Origin: Chloroflexota bacterium
Lineage (GTDB): Bacteria > Chloroflexota > Dehalococcoidia > SHYD01
Direction of reading: 5' to 3'
DNA: 35,338 nucleotides
Assembly (NCBI GenBank): GCA_016190485.1
Contig: JACPQN010000126.1
Span: 1-35,338, forward strand
How positions within the stretch are numbered: the stretch's first letter is position 1; the number at the start of each line of letters is the position of its first letter. Under the pieces are notes generated by a model. It had not been told where the DNA came from. It searched no databases and saw only the letters and a program-made list of their open reading frames with translations. Made by a program: the position numbers and the translations under genes. Of this stretch, positions 22,194-30,962 are shown in pieces.

Positions 22194-23480
22194 ATGCCAG
22201 CCATCGTTGTCGTCGGCGGACACTGGGGAGACGAAGGAAAGGGGAAGGTGATCGACCTGCTCTCCGAGCAGGCCGCCATGGTGGTGCGCTACTCCGGCGG
22301 CCATAACGCCGGGCACACGGTGGAGAACCCCCTAGGCCACTTCGCCATGCACCTGATCCCCTGCGGCATCTTCCAGCCCAACGCCACCTGTATCATCGGC
22401 AACGGGGTTGCCGTGCACCCCAGGGTGTTTCTGGACGAGCTGGCGATGGTGCAGAAGGCCGGCGTCATCACCGATGGCCGCCTCTTCGTCAGCGACCGCG
22501 CCCACCTCATCATGCCCTATCACGGCAAGCTGGACGGCCTGGACGAGGACACCTGGGGCAACGGCGCCATCGGCACCACTCGCCAGGGTATCGGCCCGCT
22601 GTACACGGACAAGGCCTCGCGTCTGGGCATTCTGGTAGGCGATCTGCGGGAGCCGGAGGCCTTCCGGGAGCGTCTGCGCTTTGTGCTGGAGCACAAGAAC
22701 CGCCTGCTGACCAGGGTCTACGGCGTCGAGCCCTTCGACCTGGAGTCCGTCTACACCCAGTACCTGGAGTATGGCGAAAAGCTGGCCCCCTTCATCGCAG
22801 AGACCGGATCCATGATCCGGGAGGCCCTGGCCCGTAACCAGGTGGTGCTGCTGGAGGGCGCCCAGGGGACGCTGCTGGACGTGGAGCACGGCACCTACCC
22901 CTACGTCACCAGCTCGGCCCCCACGGCCGGGGGCGCGGCCCTGGGATCGGGCATCCCGCCCACCAAGATCGCCAAGGCGCTGGGGGTCTTCAAGGCCTAC
23001 ACCACCCGGGTGGGCGCGGGCCCGCTGCCCACGGAGCTGCTGGACGCAACGGGCGACCTGATCCGCACCCGGGGCAACGAGTTCGGCACCACCACGGGGC
23101 GTCCCCGCCGCTGCGGCTGGTTCGACGCCGTGTCAGGACGCTACAGCGTGGAGGTCAACGACTTCACGGGGGCGGCCCTGGTGCGCCTGGACGTGCTGGA
23201 CGCCTTCCCCACGGTGAAGGTCTGCGCCGCATACCGGCTGGACGGTGAGGCCATCAATCGGTTTCCCAGCAGCGTGCGGGAGCTGGAGCGGTGCCAGCCG
23301 GTCTACGAGGAGCTGCCGGGCTGGCAGACCTCTACCGCCGGCGCCCGGCGCTTCCAGGAGTTGCCGCGCCAGGCCCAGGCCTACGTGCGGCGGCTGGAGG
23401 AGCTGCTGGGCTGTCCCTTCGATCTCATCGGCGTCGGCCCAGCCCGAGACCAGAGCATCTGCTTACGCCCGCTGCTCTAG
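22194..23480 (+). CDS. purA: Adenylosuccinate synthetase
   Basis: 428 residues, standard length. PurA joins IMP and aspartate with GTP to give adenylosuccinate, the first committed step to AMP. The P-loop-like GGHWGDEGKGK is at about 8-18, GHNAGHT at about 38-44, GTTRQGIGPLY near 128, GAQGTLLD near 221 and the GTTTGRPRRCGWFD block near 300. The ORF-track start at 22158 adds 12 non-homologous residues; ATG 22194 has a G-rich site (AGGGGGTG) upstream. Cytoplasmic homodimer. The next gene starts 7 nt after the TAG stop. Confidence 0.96.
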   Translation: MPAIVVVGGHWGDEGKGKVIDLLSEQAAMVVRYSGGHNAGHTVENPLGHFAMHLIPCGIFQPNATCIIGNGVAVHPRVFLDELAMVQKAGVITDGRLFVSDRAHLIMPYHGKLDGLDEDTWGNGAIGTTRQGIGPLYTDKASRLGILVGDLREPEAFRERLRFVLEHKNRLLTRVYGVEPFDLESVYTQYLEYGEKLAPFIAETGSMIREALARNQVVLLEGAQGTLLDVEHGTYPYVTSSAPTAGGAALGSGIPPTKIAKALGVFKAYTTRVGAGPLPTELLDATGDLIRTRGNEFGTTTGRPRRCGWFDAVSGRYSVEVNDFTGAALVRLDVLDAFPTVKVCAAYRLDGEAINRFPSSVRELERCQPVYEELPGWQTSTAGARRFQELPRQAQAYVRRLEELLGCPFDLIGVGPARDQSICLRPLL

Positions 23481-23487
23481 CCAGACT

Positions 23488-23979
23488 ATGGTCGCCGCGG
23501 CCGACGCCTGGCTGCACCTGGTTGCCAGCGCCGTTTGGGTCGGCTCTCAGATCTTCCTGGTTCTAGCGGTAGTCCCCGCCCTCCGGGCCATCCAGGACCC
23601 CGCTGCGCGCAAGGCCGCCCTGACGGTGCTGACCCGCCGCTACGGCGTGGTAGGCTGGGTAAGCCTGGTCGTCCTGGTGCTCACCGGCCTCCACCGGGCC
23701 TCCGGCGTCATCCCGGCCATGGGACTGCTCAGCACCACCTGGTACGGCCAGGTGCTGTTGGCCAAGGCCGCGATGGTGGGCGCCATCCTCCTCCTCACCA
23801 CCCTCCACACGGCGCACATCGGCCCCCGGTTGCTGGAGCTGATGCCGGCTACGGCGGAGGCCCCACCCCCGGAATACCTGCGGATGCGCCGACTCTCTCT
23901 CGTGGTCTCCAGCGCGACCCTGGCCCTGAGCCTGTTGGTGCTGGCCGCGGCGGTGGTTCTGCGGATGGCCCCCTTCTAG
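23488..23979 (+). CDS. CopD-like four-helix membrane protein
   Basis: 163 residues with four hydrophobic helices. The opening WLHLVASAVWVGSQIF is the typical start of CopD/DUF4149-type proteins, with His and Trp in the first helix, and later LLTTLHTAHIGPRLL carries more His. Copper handling or an unknown membrane redox role is possible. The ORF-track start at 23245 overlaps purA; ATG 23488 begins 7 nt after the purA stop, so it is likely co-transcribed. Stop TAG. Confidence 0.7.
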   Translation: MVAAADAWLHLVASAVWVGSQIFLVLAVVPALRAIQDPAARKAALTVLTRRYGVVGWVSLVVLVLTGLHRASGVIPAMGLLSTTWYGQVLLAKAAMVGAILLLTTLHTAHIGPRLLELMPATAEAPPPEYLRMRRLSLVVSSATLALSLLVLAAAVVLRMAPF

Positions 23980-24051
23980 ACCGGGACGTTGACAGCGAGT
24001 CGCACCTGCTCCATCCTTGGGCCAGCCCCAGGTACCCACCAGGAGGAGACG

Positions 24052-24480
24052 ATGCTATCCGCAGAGGCCTTAAACTTCCTGAATGCCCACCGGCTGTGCG
24101 TCTTCGGGTACGCCCGGGAGGACAAGCCGCCCTCGCTGTCGCCGGTATACTACGTCATGGACGGCGAAGACCTGCTCATCTCTACCATGGCCTCCCGGGC
24201 CAAGACCGGGGCGGTCCGCCGCAATGCCCAGGTCTCCCTGTGTGTCCTCCACGAGGAGCCACCCTTCCCCTTCCTCACGGTCTTCGGACGGGCCCAGGTG
24301 GAAGAGACGGGCGTGGTAGAAAGCATTATGCGCATCCGTGGCGCCATCCGCGGCGTACCGGTGCCAGAGTCAGAGCGGCCGGCCATCGAAGAGCAGGCGC
24401 GCCGGGAGGAACGGGTGATCCTGCGAGTGACGCCGGAGTCCGTCTACTTCACGCCTCCCCGCCCGCAACCTCCGCGCTAG
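24052..24480 (+). CDS. Pyridoxamine 5'-phosphate oxidase-fold flavin or F420-binding protein
   Basis: 142 residues of the split-barrel PNPOx fold: FLNAHRLCVFGYAREDKPPSLSPVYYVMDGEDLLISTMASRAKTGAVRRNAQVSL is the usual first half, where the RAKT-type segment binds the phosphate of FMN or F420. Members reduce or oxidise small substrates; the cofactor cannot be decided from sequence. ATG 24052 has AGGAGGA five nt upstream. Last gene of the purA cluster. Stop TAG. Confidence 0.82.
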   Translation: MLSAEALNFLNAHRLCVFGYAREDKPPSLSPVYYVMDGEDLLISTMASRAKTGAVRRNAQVSLCVLHEEPPFPFLTVFGRAQVEETGVVESIMRIRGAIRGVPVPESERPAIEEQARREERVILRVTPESVYFTPPRPQPPR

Positions 24481-24529
24481 GTAAGGGACCTGACGTGGCG
24501 CCCGGCGCGCCCAGCCAACGCGGCATTTC

Positions 24530-24907
24530 CTAGAGAGGGGCCTTAAGGGCCTCCTCGTAAGCGCCGGGAAGCGTAATCACGGCGAAGATCACCAGGGGGA
24601 CCAGCAGAATCAGCGCAATAATCGCCACCTTTGTGGCGCTAACCCCGCCAAAGGCCCCGAACATTGCCAGTAGAAGGCCGGCGAGCAACAGGATCGGCGC
24701 GATCAAGAAGCCAGGCAGCAGGGCCAGAAGAAAGAACCCCAGGGGCATCAGGAGGACAGCCGGAACATGCTTCATTACGTCCGGTTGCGTGAAATAGAGG
24801 ATCGGAAGACCCACCGTCAGGTAGCTGAAAAGGGCAATAGCCAGGGAAAGCCAAGCGGCTATCTCTTGGCCTAGCTGCACTCGCTGTTGTGCGTCATGGC
24901 CTTTCAT
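24530..24907 (-). CDS. Small membrane protein of unknown function
   Basis: 125 residues with about four hydrophobic helices (ITGLI-type stretches such as LSLAIALFSYLTVGLPILYF and AIIALILLVPLVIFAVITL). No family recognised. Convergent with the PNPOx-fold gene. No strong start signal. Stop TAG. Confidence 0.6.
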   Translation of the reverse strand: MKGHDAQQRVQLGQEIAAWLSLAIALFSYLTVGLPILYFTQPDVMKHVPAVLLMPLGFFLLALLPGFLIAPILLLAGLLLAMFGAFGGVSATKVAIIALILLVPLVIFAVITLPGAYEEALKAPL

Positions 24908-25001
24908 CGATTAGGAGCCTGTCCGTTTTGGTTGGGAGTGATGGCCGACGGTGCCTCCCTCACCCTGCCTGCTCCCAACGGGAGAGGGCGCTCCAAACAC
25001 G

Positions 25002-26057
25002 CTACGGGATGAACATCTCGTTCAGAGCGCTCTGGGAGCCGCCGGGGGTAGGCCCGCCGCCGATGACGTAGACGCTCCCGTCCACGGCCGCCGCGGCGTG
25101 GCCGTGACGGGGGGTGGGCATGGGCGCCACCCCTCGCCAGCTATCGGTAGCCGGGTTGTAGACCTCGTTCTCTTTGAAGGTACCGCGGCCTTCCTCGCCG
25201 CCGGAAACATAGACGAGGCCAGCCACGGCCGCGGCCGCGATGCCGCTGCGGGCCGTGGGCATGCGGGCACGGGCCCGCCACCGGTCCGCGGCGGGATCGT
25301 ACTCCTCCACTACGTCCAGGTTCCGGTCGAAGCTGCCCAGGCGCCCACCGAAGGCGTAGAGCTTGCCGGACACCTCGGCCACCGCCAGGTGGTCGCGGGC
25401 CGTGGGCATGGGCGCCAGCGCACGCCAGGTGTTGGTGGCGGGATCGTAGGCCTCGTTGGCGCTCAGGTCTCGCCCGGCGATGCCTCCGATGGCGTAGACC
25501 TTGCCCGCCACGGCCGCTAGGGCCAGGGCGCCGCGCACCGTGGGCATGGGCGGCAGCGCCTGCCACTGGTCTGTGGCGGGATCGTAAGCCCAAGCGCGCG
25601 CCAGCGGCTGGCCCGCGGCGTCGAAGCCGCCCGCCAGGTAGAGCCGGCCCCCCAGAGCCGCCATGCCCGGATGGTGGACCGGCGCCGGCAGGAGATTGCG
25701 AGCCCGCCACGTGTTGGTAGCCGGGTCATACTCCTCAAGGGCGGCGCTGACGCCGCTGGCCAGGAAGCCGCCCACAACGTAGACTTTGCCGTTCAAGACC
25801 GCGCCCGCTATCTCGCTACGGGGAGTGGGCATGGCCGCGCGCCGCTCCCAGCGGCCCGTACCTTCAGCTTGGCCAGTGGGCCGGGGCGCGACGGTGGGCG
25901 TAGGCTCCACCACCGCGGGCGCCGCCGGGGTCTGCGGTGGCGTGCCGGACGTGCCCGGCCCACCGCAGGCCGCGGAGACCCCCATGGCCAGCAGGAGCGA
26001 CAGCATCCCCCGGCGGCTGGACAGCCCTGCCGTGGATACCGGTCCGCGACGCTTCAC
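25002..26057 (-). CDS. Kelch-repeat lipoprotein
   Basis: 351 residues. A signal ending in VSAACGG is a likely lipobox, followed by a Pro/Thr-rich linker (TPPQTPAAPAVVEPTPTV) and about six kelch repeats of the form AMPTPR...GKVYVVGG...YDPATNTW, which would make one six-bladed beta-propeller outside the cell membrane. Role unknown, probably protein or glycan binding. The GTG start at 26057 comes one nt after the CoA-transferase stop, so it is co-translated with it; ATG at residue 18 is an alternative. Stop TAG. Confidence 0.85.
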   Translation of the reverse strand: MKRRGPVSTAGLSSRRGMLSLLLAMGVSAACGGPGTSGTPPQTPAAPAVVEPTPTVAPRPTGQAEGTGRWERRAAMPTPRSEIAGAVLNGKVYVVGGFLASGVSAALEEYDPATNTWRARNLLPAPVHHPGMAALGGRLYLAGGFDAAGQPLARAWAYDPATDQWQALPPMPTVRGALALAAVAGKVYAIGGIAGRDLSANEAYDPATNTWRALAPMPTARDHLAVAEVSGKLYAFGGRLGSFDRNLDVVEEYDPAADRWRARARMPTARSGIAAAAVAGLVYVSGGEEGRGTFKENEVYNPATDSWRGVAPMPTPRHGHAAAAVDGSVYVIGGGPTPGGSQSALNEMFIP

Positions 26058-26058
26058 G

Positions 26059-27246
26059 CTACTTGATGGCCCCCATGTCCCGTAGCTCCTGGATGCGCGC
26101 TGCGCCGTAGCCCAGCTCGGCCAGAAGCGCGTCGGTGTGCTCCCCCACCTTGGGCGCGAAGCTGCGGACCGCGCCCGGCGTCTCCGAGAGGCGCGTGGCG
26201 ATCCCCACCTGCGGGATGACGCCCAGGACCGGATGGCTCAGCTCCAGAAAAGCGCCCCGCTCCGTGAGCTGGGGGTCTGCCCTCGCCTCCTCCAGGCTGT
26301 AGACCGGCGCACCGCAGATGTCTCGCTCCTGAAAGAGGCGCCACCACTCATCTCGCGTCCTGGTCAGGAAGCGCTGCTGGAAGCGCTCACGTATCTCTGG
26401 CCACCGCTCCACCGAGCTCTGATGGGGGATGTACTCCTCCAGCTCCAGCAGGCGGCACAGGTTCTCGTAGAACCAGGACTCGTTGCAGCCGACGCTGATG
26501 TACTTGCCGTCCAGGGTGCGGTACGCCTGGTAGTAGGGCGCCCGGCCTGTGAGCCGTGTCTCGCCCACCTCTGGCACGTAGCCCGAGGCGAAGTAGTCCG
26601 AGTAGGCCATGGCCATGAGGGCCACCACACCGTCGGCCATGGCCACGTCCAGGTACTGGCCCCGGCCGGTGCGCTCCCGGACCAGCAGCGCCATGAGGAT
26701 GCCGATGGCGGCCTGCTGGCCACCGGCCGCGAAGTCACCCACCAGGTTGCTGGGTGGCGCGGGTGGCCCGCCGGATGGCCCGATGATGCCCAGGGCGCCG
26801 CCCAGGGCGATGTAGTTGATGTCGTGGCCGGGCAACTGCCGGTAGGGTCCCGTCTGGCCGTAGCCGGAGAGGGAGCAATAGACAATGCGGGGGTTGATCT
26901 GGCGCACCGTGTCGTAGTCCACACCCAGGCGGGCTACCACGCCAGGGCGAAACCCTTCCACCACCACATCGGTTGAGGGGCAGAGCTTGTAGAAGACCTC
27001 CTGCCCTTCGGCAGTCTTCAGATTCAGGGCGATGCTGCGCTTGTTGCGGCCCAGAACATCGTGGGCGGCGCGCCGCTCTGCCACTAGGGGGTCCACGTCG
27101 TCGGGCGCGCGCTCGGCCCGCAGCCGGGAGGCCGGCTCCTCGATACGGATGACATCGGCGCCCATGTCACCCAGGAGCCAGGTGCAGAAGGGTCCCGGCG
27201 CTCGCAGCGAGAGGTCCAGGACGCGGTAGCTATCCAGGGGCAGCAT
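26059..27246 (-). CDS. CaiB/BaiF (family III) CoA-transferase
   Basis: 395 residues, standard length. Moves CoA between carboxylic acids through enzyme-bound intermediates. Family features: YRVLDLSLRAPGPFCTWLLGDMGADVIRIE at the N-terminus, KRSIALNLKTAEGQEVFYKL, VVVEGFRPGVVARLGVDY, then NLVGDFAAGGQQA where the catalytic Asp (about 170) lies, followed by RTGRGQYLDVAM. Substrate unknown. ATG 27246. The kelch gene follows with one-nt spacing. Stop TAG. Confidence 0.93.
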   Translation of the reverse strand: MLPLDSYRVLDLSLRAPGPFCTWLLGDMGADVIRIEEPASRLRAERAPDDVDPLVAERRAAHDVLGRNKRSIALNLKTAEGQEVFYKLCPSTDVVVEGFRPGVVARLGVDYDTVRQINPRIVYCSLSGYGQTGPYRQLPGHDINYIALGGALGIIGPSGGPPAPPSNLVGDFAAGGQQAAIGILMALLVRERTGRGQYLDVAMADGVVALMAMAYSDYFASGYVPEVGETRLTGRAPYYQAYRTLDGKYISVGCNESWFYENLCRLLELEEYIPHQSSVERWPEIRERFQQRFLTRTRDEWWRLFQERDICGAPVYSLEEARADPQLTERGAFLELSHPVLGVIPQVGIATRLSETPGAVRSFAPKVGEHTDALLAELGYGAARIQELRDMGAIK

Positions 27247-27319
27247 GGGCCTTACCTCCGGCGTAGGGTGGGGCGGGCGGCGAGAACGCGGCCATTCTAG
27301 GTAGCACGACCCAGGAGCG

Positions 27320-28921
27320 TCAAGGTGCGACGCTCCCAGGGCCGCCGGTGGCCAGGCGTGTCCTCAGGGCGCTGGCCAGCAGGCGCGCCTCCGCCGGCCC
27401 GATACGCGCCAGCGCTCCCAGGTAGCCCAGCGCCGCCGCCAGCAGCGCCAGCGCCAGGGAGAGGGCCAGCGCCGGGGCGCCTGCCGCCGCATCCGGTGGT
27501 ATGAGCCATCCCGCGATCCTCAGCGTCGCCAGCATCACGCCCGAGGCCGCCAGGCTCCGCAGCAGCGTCGCCCGCAGGCCCAGGCCCTGCAGCCCGCCCA
27601 GGCCCCGGTGGGTCAGCAGCAGCATTACCGCCATGTGCGCCACCCACTGGGCGGAGTTGGCCAGGGCCAGGCCGGGCATACCCAGGGGCGCCAGCAGCGC
27701 CAGGCCCACCGCAAGGTAGACCCCCACGCCCATCACGCCCACCAGCACCGGCTGGAGCGTCTGCTGCCGGGCGTAGAAGCCGCTGATGAGCACCTGGTCC
27801 ACAGCAGCGGCGGGCAGGCCCGGCGCGTAGGCCAGGAAAGCGACGCTGGTACGCTGGGCTGCGGTAGCGTCGAAGGCGCCACGCTGGAAGAGCAGCCGCA
27901 CCAGGGGCTCTCTCAGCGCCAGCAAGCCCAGGGTGGCCGGGATGATGGTGACCAGCACCAGCTTCAGCCCCTGGGCCAGGGCCTGCCGGTAGGCCGTAAG
28001 GGCCGTGTCGTGGGCGCCGGGGTCCCCCGGCGTGCCCAGCGCCTCGGCGTGGCGGGCCAAGTCCGGCAGCATCGCGGCGCTCACCGCGGCGGCCACCAGG
28101 CCCAGGGGGAACTGCACCAGGGTGGTGGCGAAGCCCATGGCCGCCAGGTTGCCCTCTCCCGTGCGAGAGGCCAGGTTAGTGTCCACCGCGATCCCCAGGG
28201 TAGACACCACCAGCCCCAGGGCCACGGGCAGGTAGAGTCGCAACACCCGGGCCACGCCAGGATGCTGGAGGTTCAGGGCCAGCCGGACCGGCAGCCCGCG
28301 CAGGTCGGAGGCCTGGAGGGCCATCTGCAAGCCCGCGCCCGCCAGCACGCCCAGCGCCAGGCTGAAGATGCCCATGGCGCGGTAGAGCGCCAGGCCCGCA
28401 ACCACCACGCCCAGGTTGTAGGCCATGAGCGCCAGGGCGGGCAGGCCGAAGTGCCGCTGGGCGTAGAGCAGCGCCATGAGCAGTCCCGAGAGCCCCATGA
28501 AGACCAGAGAGGGGAGGAGGAAGCGCAGCAGCTCCACGCTCAGGTCTCGGACATCTGGAGGATAGCCGGCCGCCAGCACGTCCACCAGCAGCGGAGCCGC
28601 CAGGGCCAGCGCAGCAGCGGCGCCCGCCAGAATCAGCAGCGCCAGCCCCGCGAGGCTACCCCACAGCTCACCCAGCTCCCGTCTGCGGCCCGCCGCCAGG
28701 TAGCTGGAGAAGACCGGCACCAGGGCCGAAGACACCATGCCGCCAACCAGCAGATCGTAGAGGGCCAGGGGCACCCGGGAGGAGACCCGAAAGGCGTCGG
28801 TGGCGGCCACGGCGCCGAAGAGGCCCGCAATGACCTGCTCTCGGGCCAGGCCCAGGATACGGCTGCCCACGTTCCCCAGGGAGAGCACGAGGGCAGCGCG
28901 TGCCAGGGGAGGGCCGTTCAC
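27320..28921 (-). CDS. murJ: Lipid II flippase MurJ
   Basis: 533 residues with 14 or so hydrophobic helices of the MVF/MurJ family, which moves lipid II across the inner membrane for peptidoglycan synthesis. Family marks: GNVGSRILGLAREQVIAGLFG at the N-terminus, AFRVSSRVPLALYDLLVGGMVSSALVPVFSSYL, and the FQRGAFD motif near residue 340. GTG 28921 overlaps the TGA of the preceding gene (GTGA). Third gene of an operon with the 29424 membrane protein and the RfaE2-like gene. Stop TGA. Confidence 0.92.
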   Translation of the reverse strand: MNGPPLARAALVLSLGNVGSRILGLAREQVIAGLFGAVAATDAFRVSSRVPLALYDLLVGGMVSSALVPVFSSYLAAGRRRELGELWGSLAGLALLILAGAAAALALAAPLLVDVLAAGYPPDVRDLSVELLRFLLPSLVFMGLSGLLMALLYAQRHFGLPALALMAYNLGVVVAGLALYRAMGIFSLALGVLAGAGLQMALQASDLRGLPVRLALNLQHPGVARVLRLYLPVALGLVVSTLGIAVDTNLASRTGEGNLAAMGFATTLVQFPLGLVAAAVSAAMLPDLARHAEALGTPGDPGAHDTALTAYRQALAQGLKLVLVTIIPATLGLLALREPLVRLLFQRGAFDATAAQRTSVAFLAYAPGLPAAAVDQVLISGFYARQQTLQPVLVGVMGVGVYLAVGLALLAPLGMPGLALANSAQWVAHMAVMLLLTHRGLGGLQGLGLRATLLRSLAASGVMLATLRIAGWLIPPDAAAGAPALALSLALALLAAALGYLGALARIGPAEARLLASALRTRLATGGPGSVAP

Positions 28922-29421
28922 GTTGTGCTGGCGGGCGAACAGAAGCGCTCCACTACCGTTTCGATGATCTTGGTGGTGGAGAAACCCTCCTGAAAGGGGA
29001 GCAGCACCACCCGGCCTCCGTGGGCCTCCACCGCGGGCGCCTCCGGCGGAGGGTCTCCCCTACCCGCCCCGTAGTCGCCGCCTTTGACGTAGACGTGAGG
29101 ACGTAGCAGGGAAACCAGCCGTTCCGCGGTATCCTCCGCAAAGAGCACCACGTAGTCCACACAGGCCAGGGCGGCCACCACCTCGGCCCGGGCCTCCTGC
29201 GCCACGATGGGCCGTCGAGGGTCCTTGGCGCGGCGGGCTGTGGCATCCACGTTCACGCCCACCACCAGCAGGTCGCCCAGGGCCCTGGCCTGCTGCAGGT
29301 AGCGGGTGTGTCCAGGGTGCAGCAGATCGAAGTAGCCGTTGGTCAGGACGACCCGCTTGCCGGCTCCGGCAGGTCCCCGGAGCAGGTCGTGCAACGTCTC
29401 CAGCGACACGACTGAGCCCAT
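28918..29421 (-). CDS. rfaE2: RfaE2/HldE C-terminal-type nucleotidyltransferase
   Basis: 167 residues from ATG 29421. Nucleotidyltransferase-fold protein with TNGYFDLLHPGHTRYLQQA (HxGH at about 36-39) and the C-terminal FSTTKIIE; these match the ADP-heptose synthase domain of HldE, which adenylylates heptose-1-phosphate. The kinase half is absent here. A Chloroflexota-like cell would not make classical LPS, so the product may feed S-layer or cell-wall glycans, or the enzyme may act on another sugar or alditol phosphate; inference. Its stop overlaps the murJ start. The ORF-track start at 29502 lies within the upstream gene. Confidence 0.88.
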   Translation of the reverse strand: MGSVVSLETLHDLLRGPAGAGKRVVLTNGYFDLLHPGHTRYLQQARALGDLLVVGVNVDATARRAKDPRRPIVAQEARAEVVAALACVDYVVLFAEDTAERLVSLLRPHVYVKGGDYGAGRGDPPPEAPAVEAHGGRVVLLPFQEGFSTTKIIETVVERFCSPASTT

Positions 29422-29423
29422 GG

Positions 29424-30257
29424 TCAGCCGCCCGCCGACTGGAGGAGCAACAGAGCCGCCAGCACCACCGCCGTCACCAGCAGGAACTCCACCCCTATCC
29501 ACAGGCTGAGCCGACCCTGTAAGTGGTGATGCATGAGGCCGGAGAGAAGGTAGAAAGCCAGGAGCAGGATCAGCCCGGTAATGATCCTGCCCATGGGCAG
29601 ATACTGGAGCGCCCAGCTCAGCTCGGTGACCAGGAGGGCCAGTACCAGAGCGTAGAGCCCTTCCCGCCAGGGCCGCTCACGCCCCTCCCGGAAAAGCTCC
29701 AGCGCCAGGAGGCCGCTCATGCCACCCAGGACCAGGGTGCCCGCTAGCTGTCCGAGGCCGCTGTTCAGAATAGCCACAAAGAGCAGGAAGGCCGCGAGGT
29801 AGATGGCCCAGTGAACGATGAGCCGGGCCTGGGGTGGCGGCGCGGCGCCCGGCCCTGCCCGTCCGGCAGGCGGGGCGGCCAGGAGGTATTGGCAGTAGAG
29901 CACCAGCGCCACGCCCGCCCCTGTGGCCAGCATGCCCGCCCAGGTGAACGGACCTCCCAGGAACTGGAGGGTGAAGGTGGCGCCGCCCAGGGTCAGGCAG
30001 GCGGGTGTGATCCAGTAGAAGTAAGCAGCCGGCTGGCGGAGGTAGTAGCGGTAGCCCTGGTGGGAGCGCACCAGGAGGTGGGCGCCAAATCCCGAAGCCA
30101 CTACCGTCAGGCCGAGGAGGGCCCAGGAGCGTGGGGCCTCCAGACCCGGGCTCAGCAGCAGGCCTGCGGCTACCAGTCCCAACACCACCCCATACCTGAG
30201 GATGAACGGCCCCGCCACCATCAAAGGGATTGTAGGGGGGAACCCCAGCAGTGTCAA
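29424..30257 (-). CDS. Multi-pass membrane protein, first gene of the murJ operon
   Basis: 277 residues with eight or nine hydrophobic helices and short loops; no catalytic motif seen. The loop LLAAPPAGRAGPGAAPPPQ is encoded by the CCTGCCGGACGGGCAGG repeat. Its TGA stop is two nt before the start of the RfaE2-like gene, and that gene overlaps murJ, so a role in envelope glycan or peptidoglycan assembly is plausible from context only. The start at 30257 (ATG) has no clear ribosome site; LMVAGPF... within the first 13 residues offers an alternative. Confidence 0.7.
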   Translation of the reverse strand: MTLLGFPPTIPLMVAGPFILRYGVVLGLVAAGLLLSPGLEAPRSWALLGLTVVASGFGAHLLVRSHQGYRYYLRQPAAYFYWITPACLTLGGATFTLQFLGGPFTWAGMLATGAGVALVLYCQYLLAAPPAGRAGPGAAPPPQARLIVHWAIYLAAFLLFVAILNSGLGQLAGTLVLGGMSGLLALELFREGRERPWREGLYALVLALLVTELSWALQYLPMGRIITGLILLLAFYLLSGLMHHHLQGRLSLWIGVEFLLVTAVVLAALLLLQSAGG

Positions 30258-30266
30258 CGCTTAAAG

Positions 30267-30432
30267 GAGAGTGCTGAATAAAAGGGGCGAACACTTACAT
30301 TGCACCCTCTGGGCGAGTGTGCCGCCGTTTGTTGAGGCTCTCGAAACCATGTCCTGAGCTGGCCGAAGGGAAACGGTGGCGGTGCCTTCGAGAGCCTCAG
30401 GCAACGCCGCTCTTGTCTTATTCAGCGCTCTC
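30267..30432. mobile_element. 166-bp MITE-like element with terminal inverted repeats
   Basis: Ends GAGAGTGCTGAATAA (30267-30281) and TTATTCAGCGCTCTC (30418-30432) are inverted repeats matching at 14 of 15 positions. Inside is a second inverted pair GAGGCTCTCGAA/TTCGAGAGCCTC around a CCTGAGC-CGAAGG repeat. No ORF and no clear target-site duplication are visible. It fills the spacer between the murJ operon and the cupin gene. Confidence 0.6.
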
Positions 30433-30464
30433 GTTAGGAGCGGCGTGACGCGGCCGCGGCTGAG

Positions 30465-30863
30465 CTAGCCCGCCTGCCGCGGGTCGGGCACGTTGACTAC
30501 CATTGCGTCGGTGGCGTTGCGGGCCACGATGAACTCCACTGGCTCGGTATCGCTCAGGTTCTCCTCCACGTGGACCGCATTGGGCGGCACGTAGAGGAAG
30601 TCGCCCGGCTCCGCGACGAAGGTGTGCTCCAGCCGGTCGCCGTAGTAGAAGCGCACCTGGCCCCGAAGGATGTAGATGGCGCTCTCCGCCTCGCCGTGGT
30701 GGTGCGCGCCGGAGGACGTCCTGGGCGGCGTGGAGACGAACCCCACCCACAGGCCCTGCGCGCCGCACACGTCGGGCGCGATGCCGGCCTGGCGGACCAT
30801 GCCGGGCGTCTGGGCAGTGTTGGCGCTGCGCTGCTGTGGCTTTATCTGTAGGATGGCGGACAT
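30465..30863 (-). CDS. Cupin-domain protein
   Basis: 132 residues forming one cupin barrel. Motif 1 is SGAHHHGEAESAIYILRGQVRFYYG (the HHH...E pattern, metal ligands) and motif 2 is PGDFLYVPPNAVHVEENL. Likely a metal-binding small-molecule enzyme or binder; substrate unknown. ATG 30863 has GGAGGA four nt upstream; the longer ORF-track start (30914) is rejected. It lies 99 nt downstream of the CoA-transferase fusion on the same strand. Stop TAG. Confidence 0.9.
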   Translation of the reverse strand: MSAILQIKPQQRSANTAQTPGMVRQAGIAPDVCGAQGLWVGFVSTPPRTSSGAHHHGEAESAIYILRGQVRFYYGDRLEHTFVAEPGDFLYVPPNAVHVEENLSDTEPVEFIVARNATDAMVVNVPDPRQAG

Positions 30864-30962
30864 TTCTCCTCCGATAGACTGGTCTATTATTGTGTGCACA
30901 TCGGGAGGGGACACAACGGATGCGGGATGTCACCCACCCGCGCCTTCGGCTACACGCTATGC

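Noticed and set aside
27608-28993. 461-aa plus-strand ORF, very Gln/His-rich
   Set aside because: Antisense shadow of murJ, caused by GC-rich codon bias.
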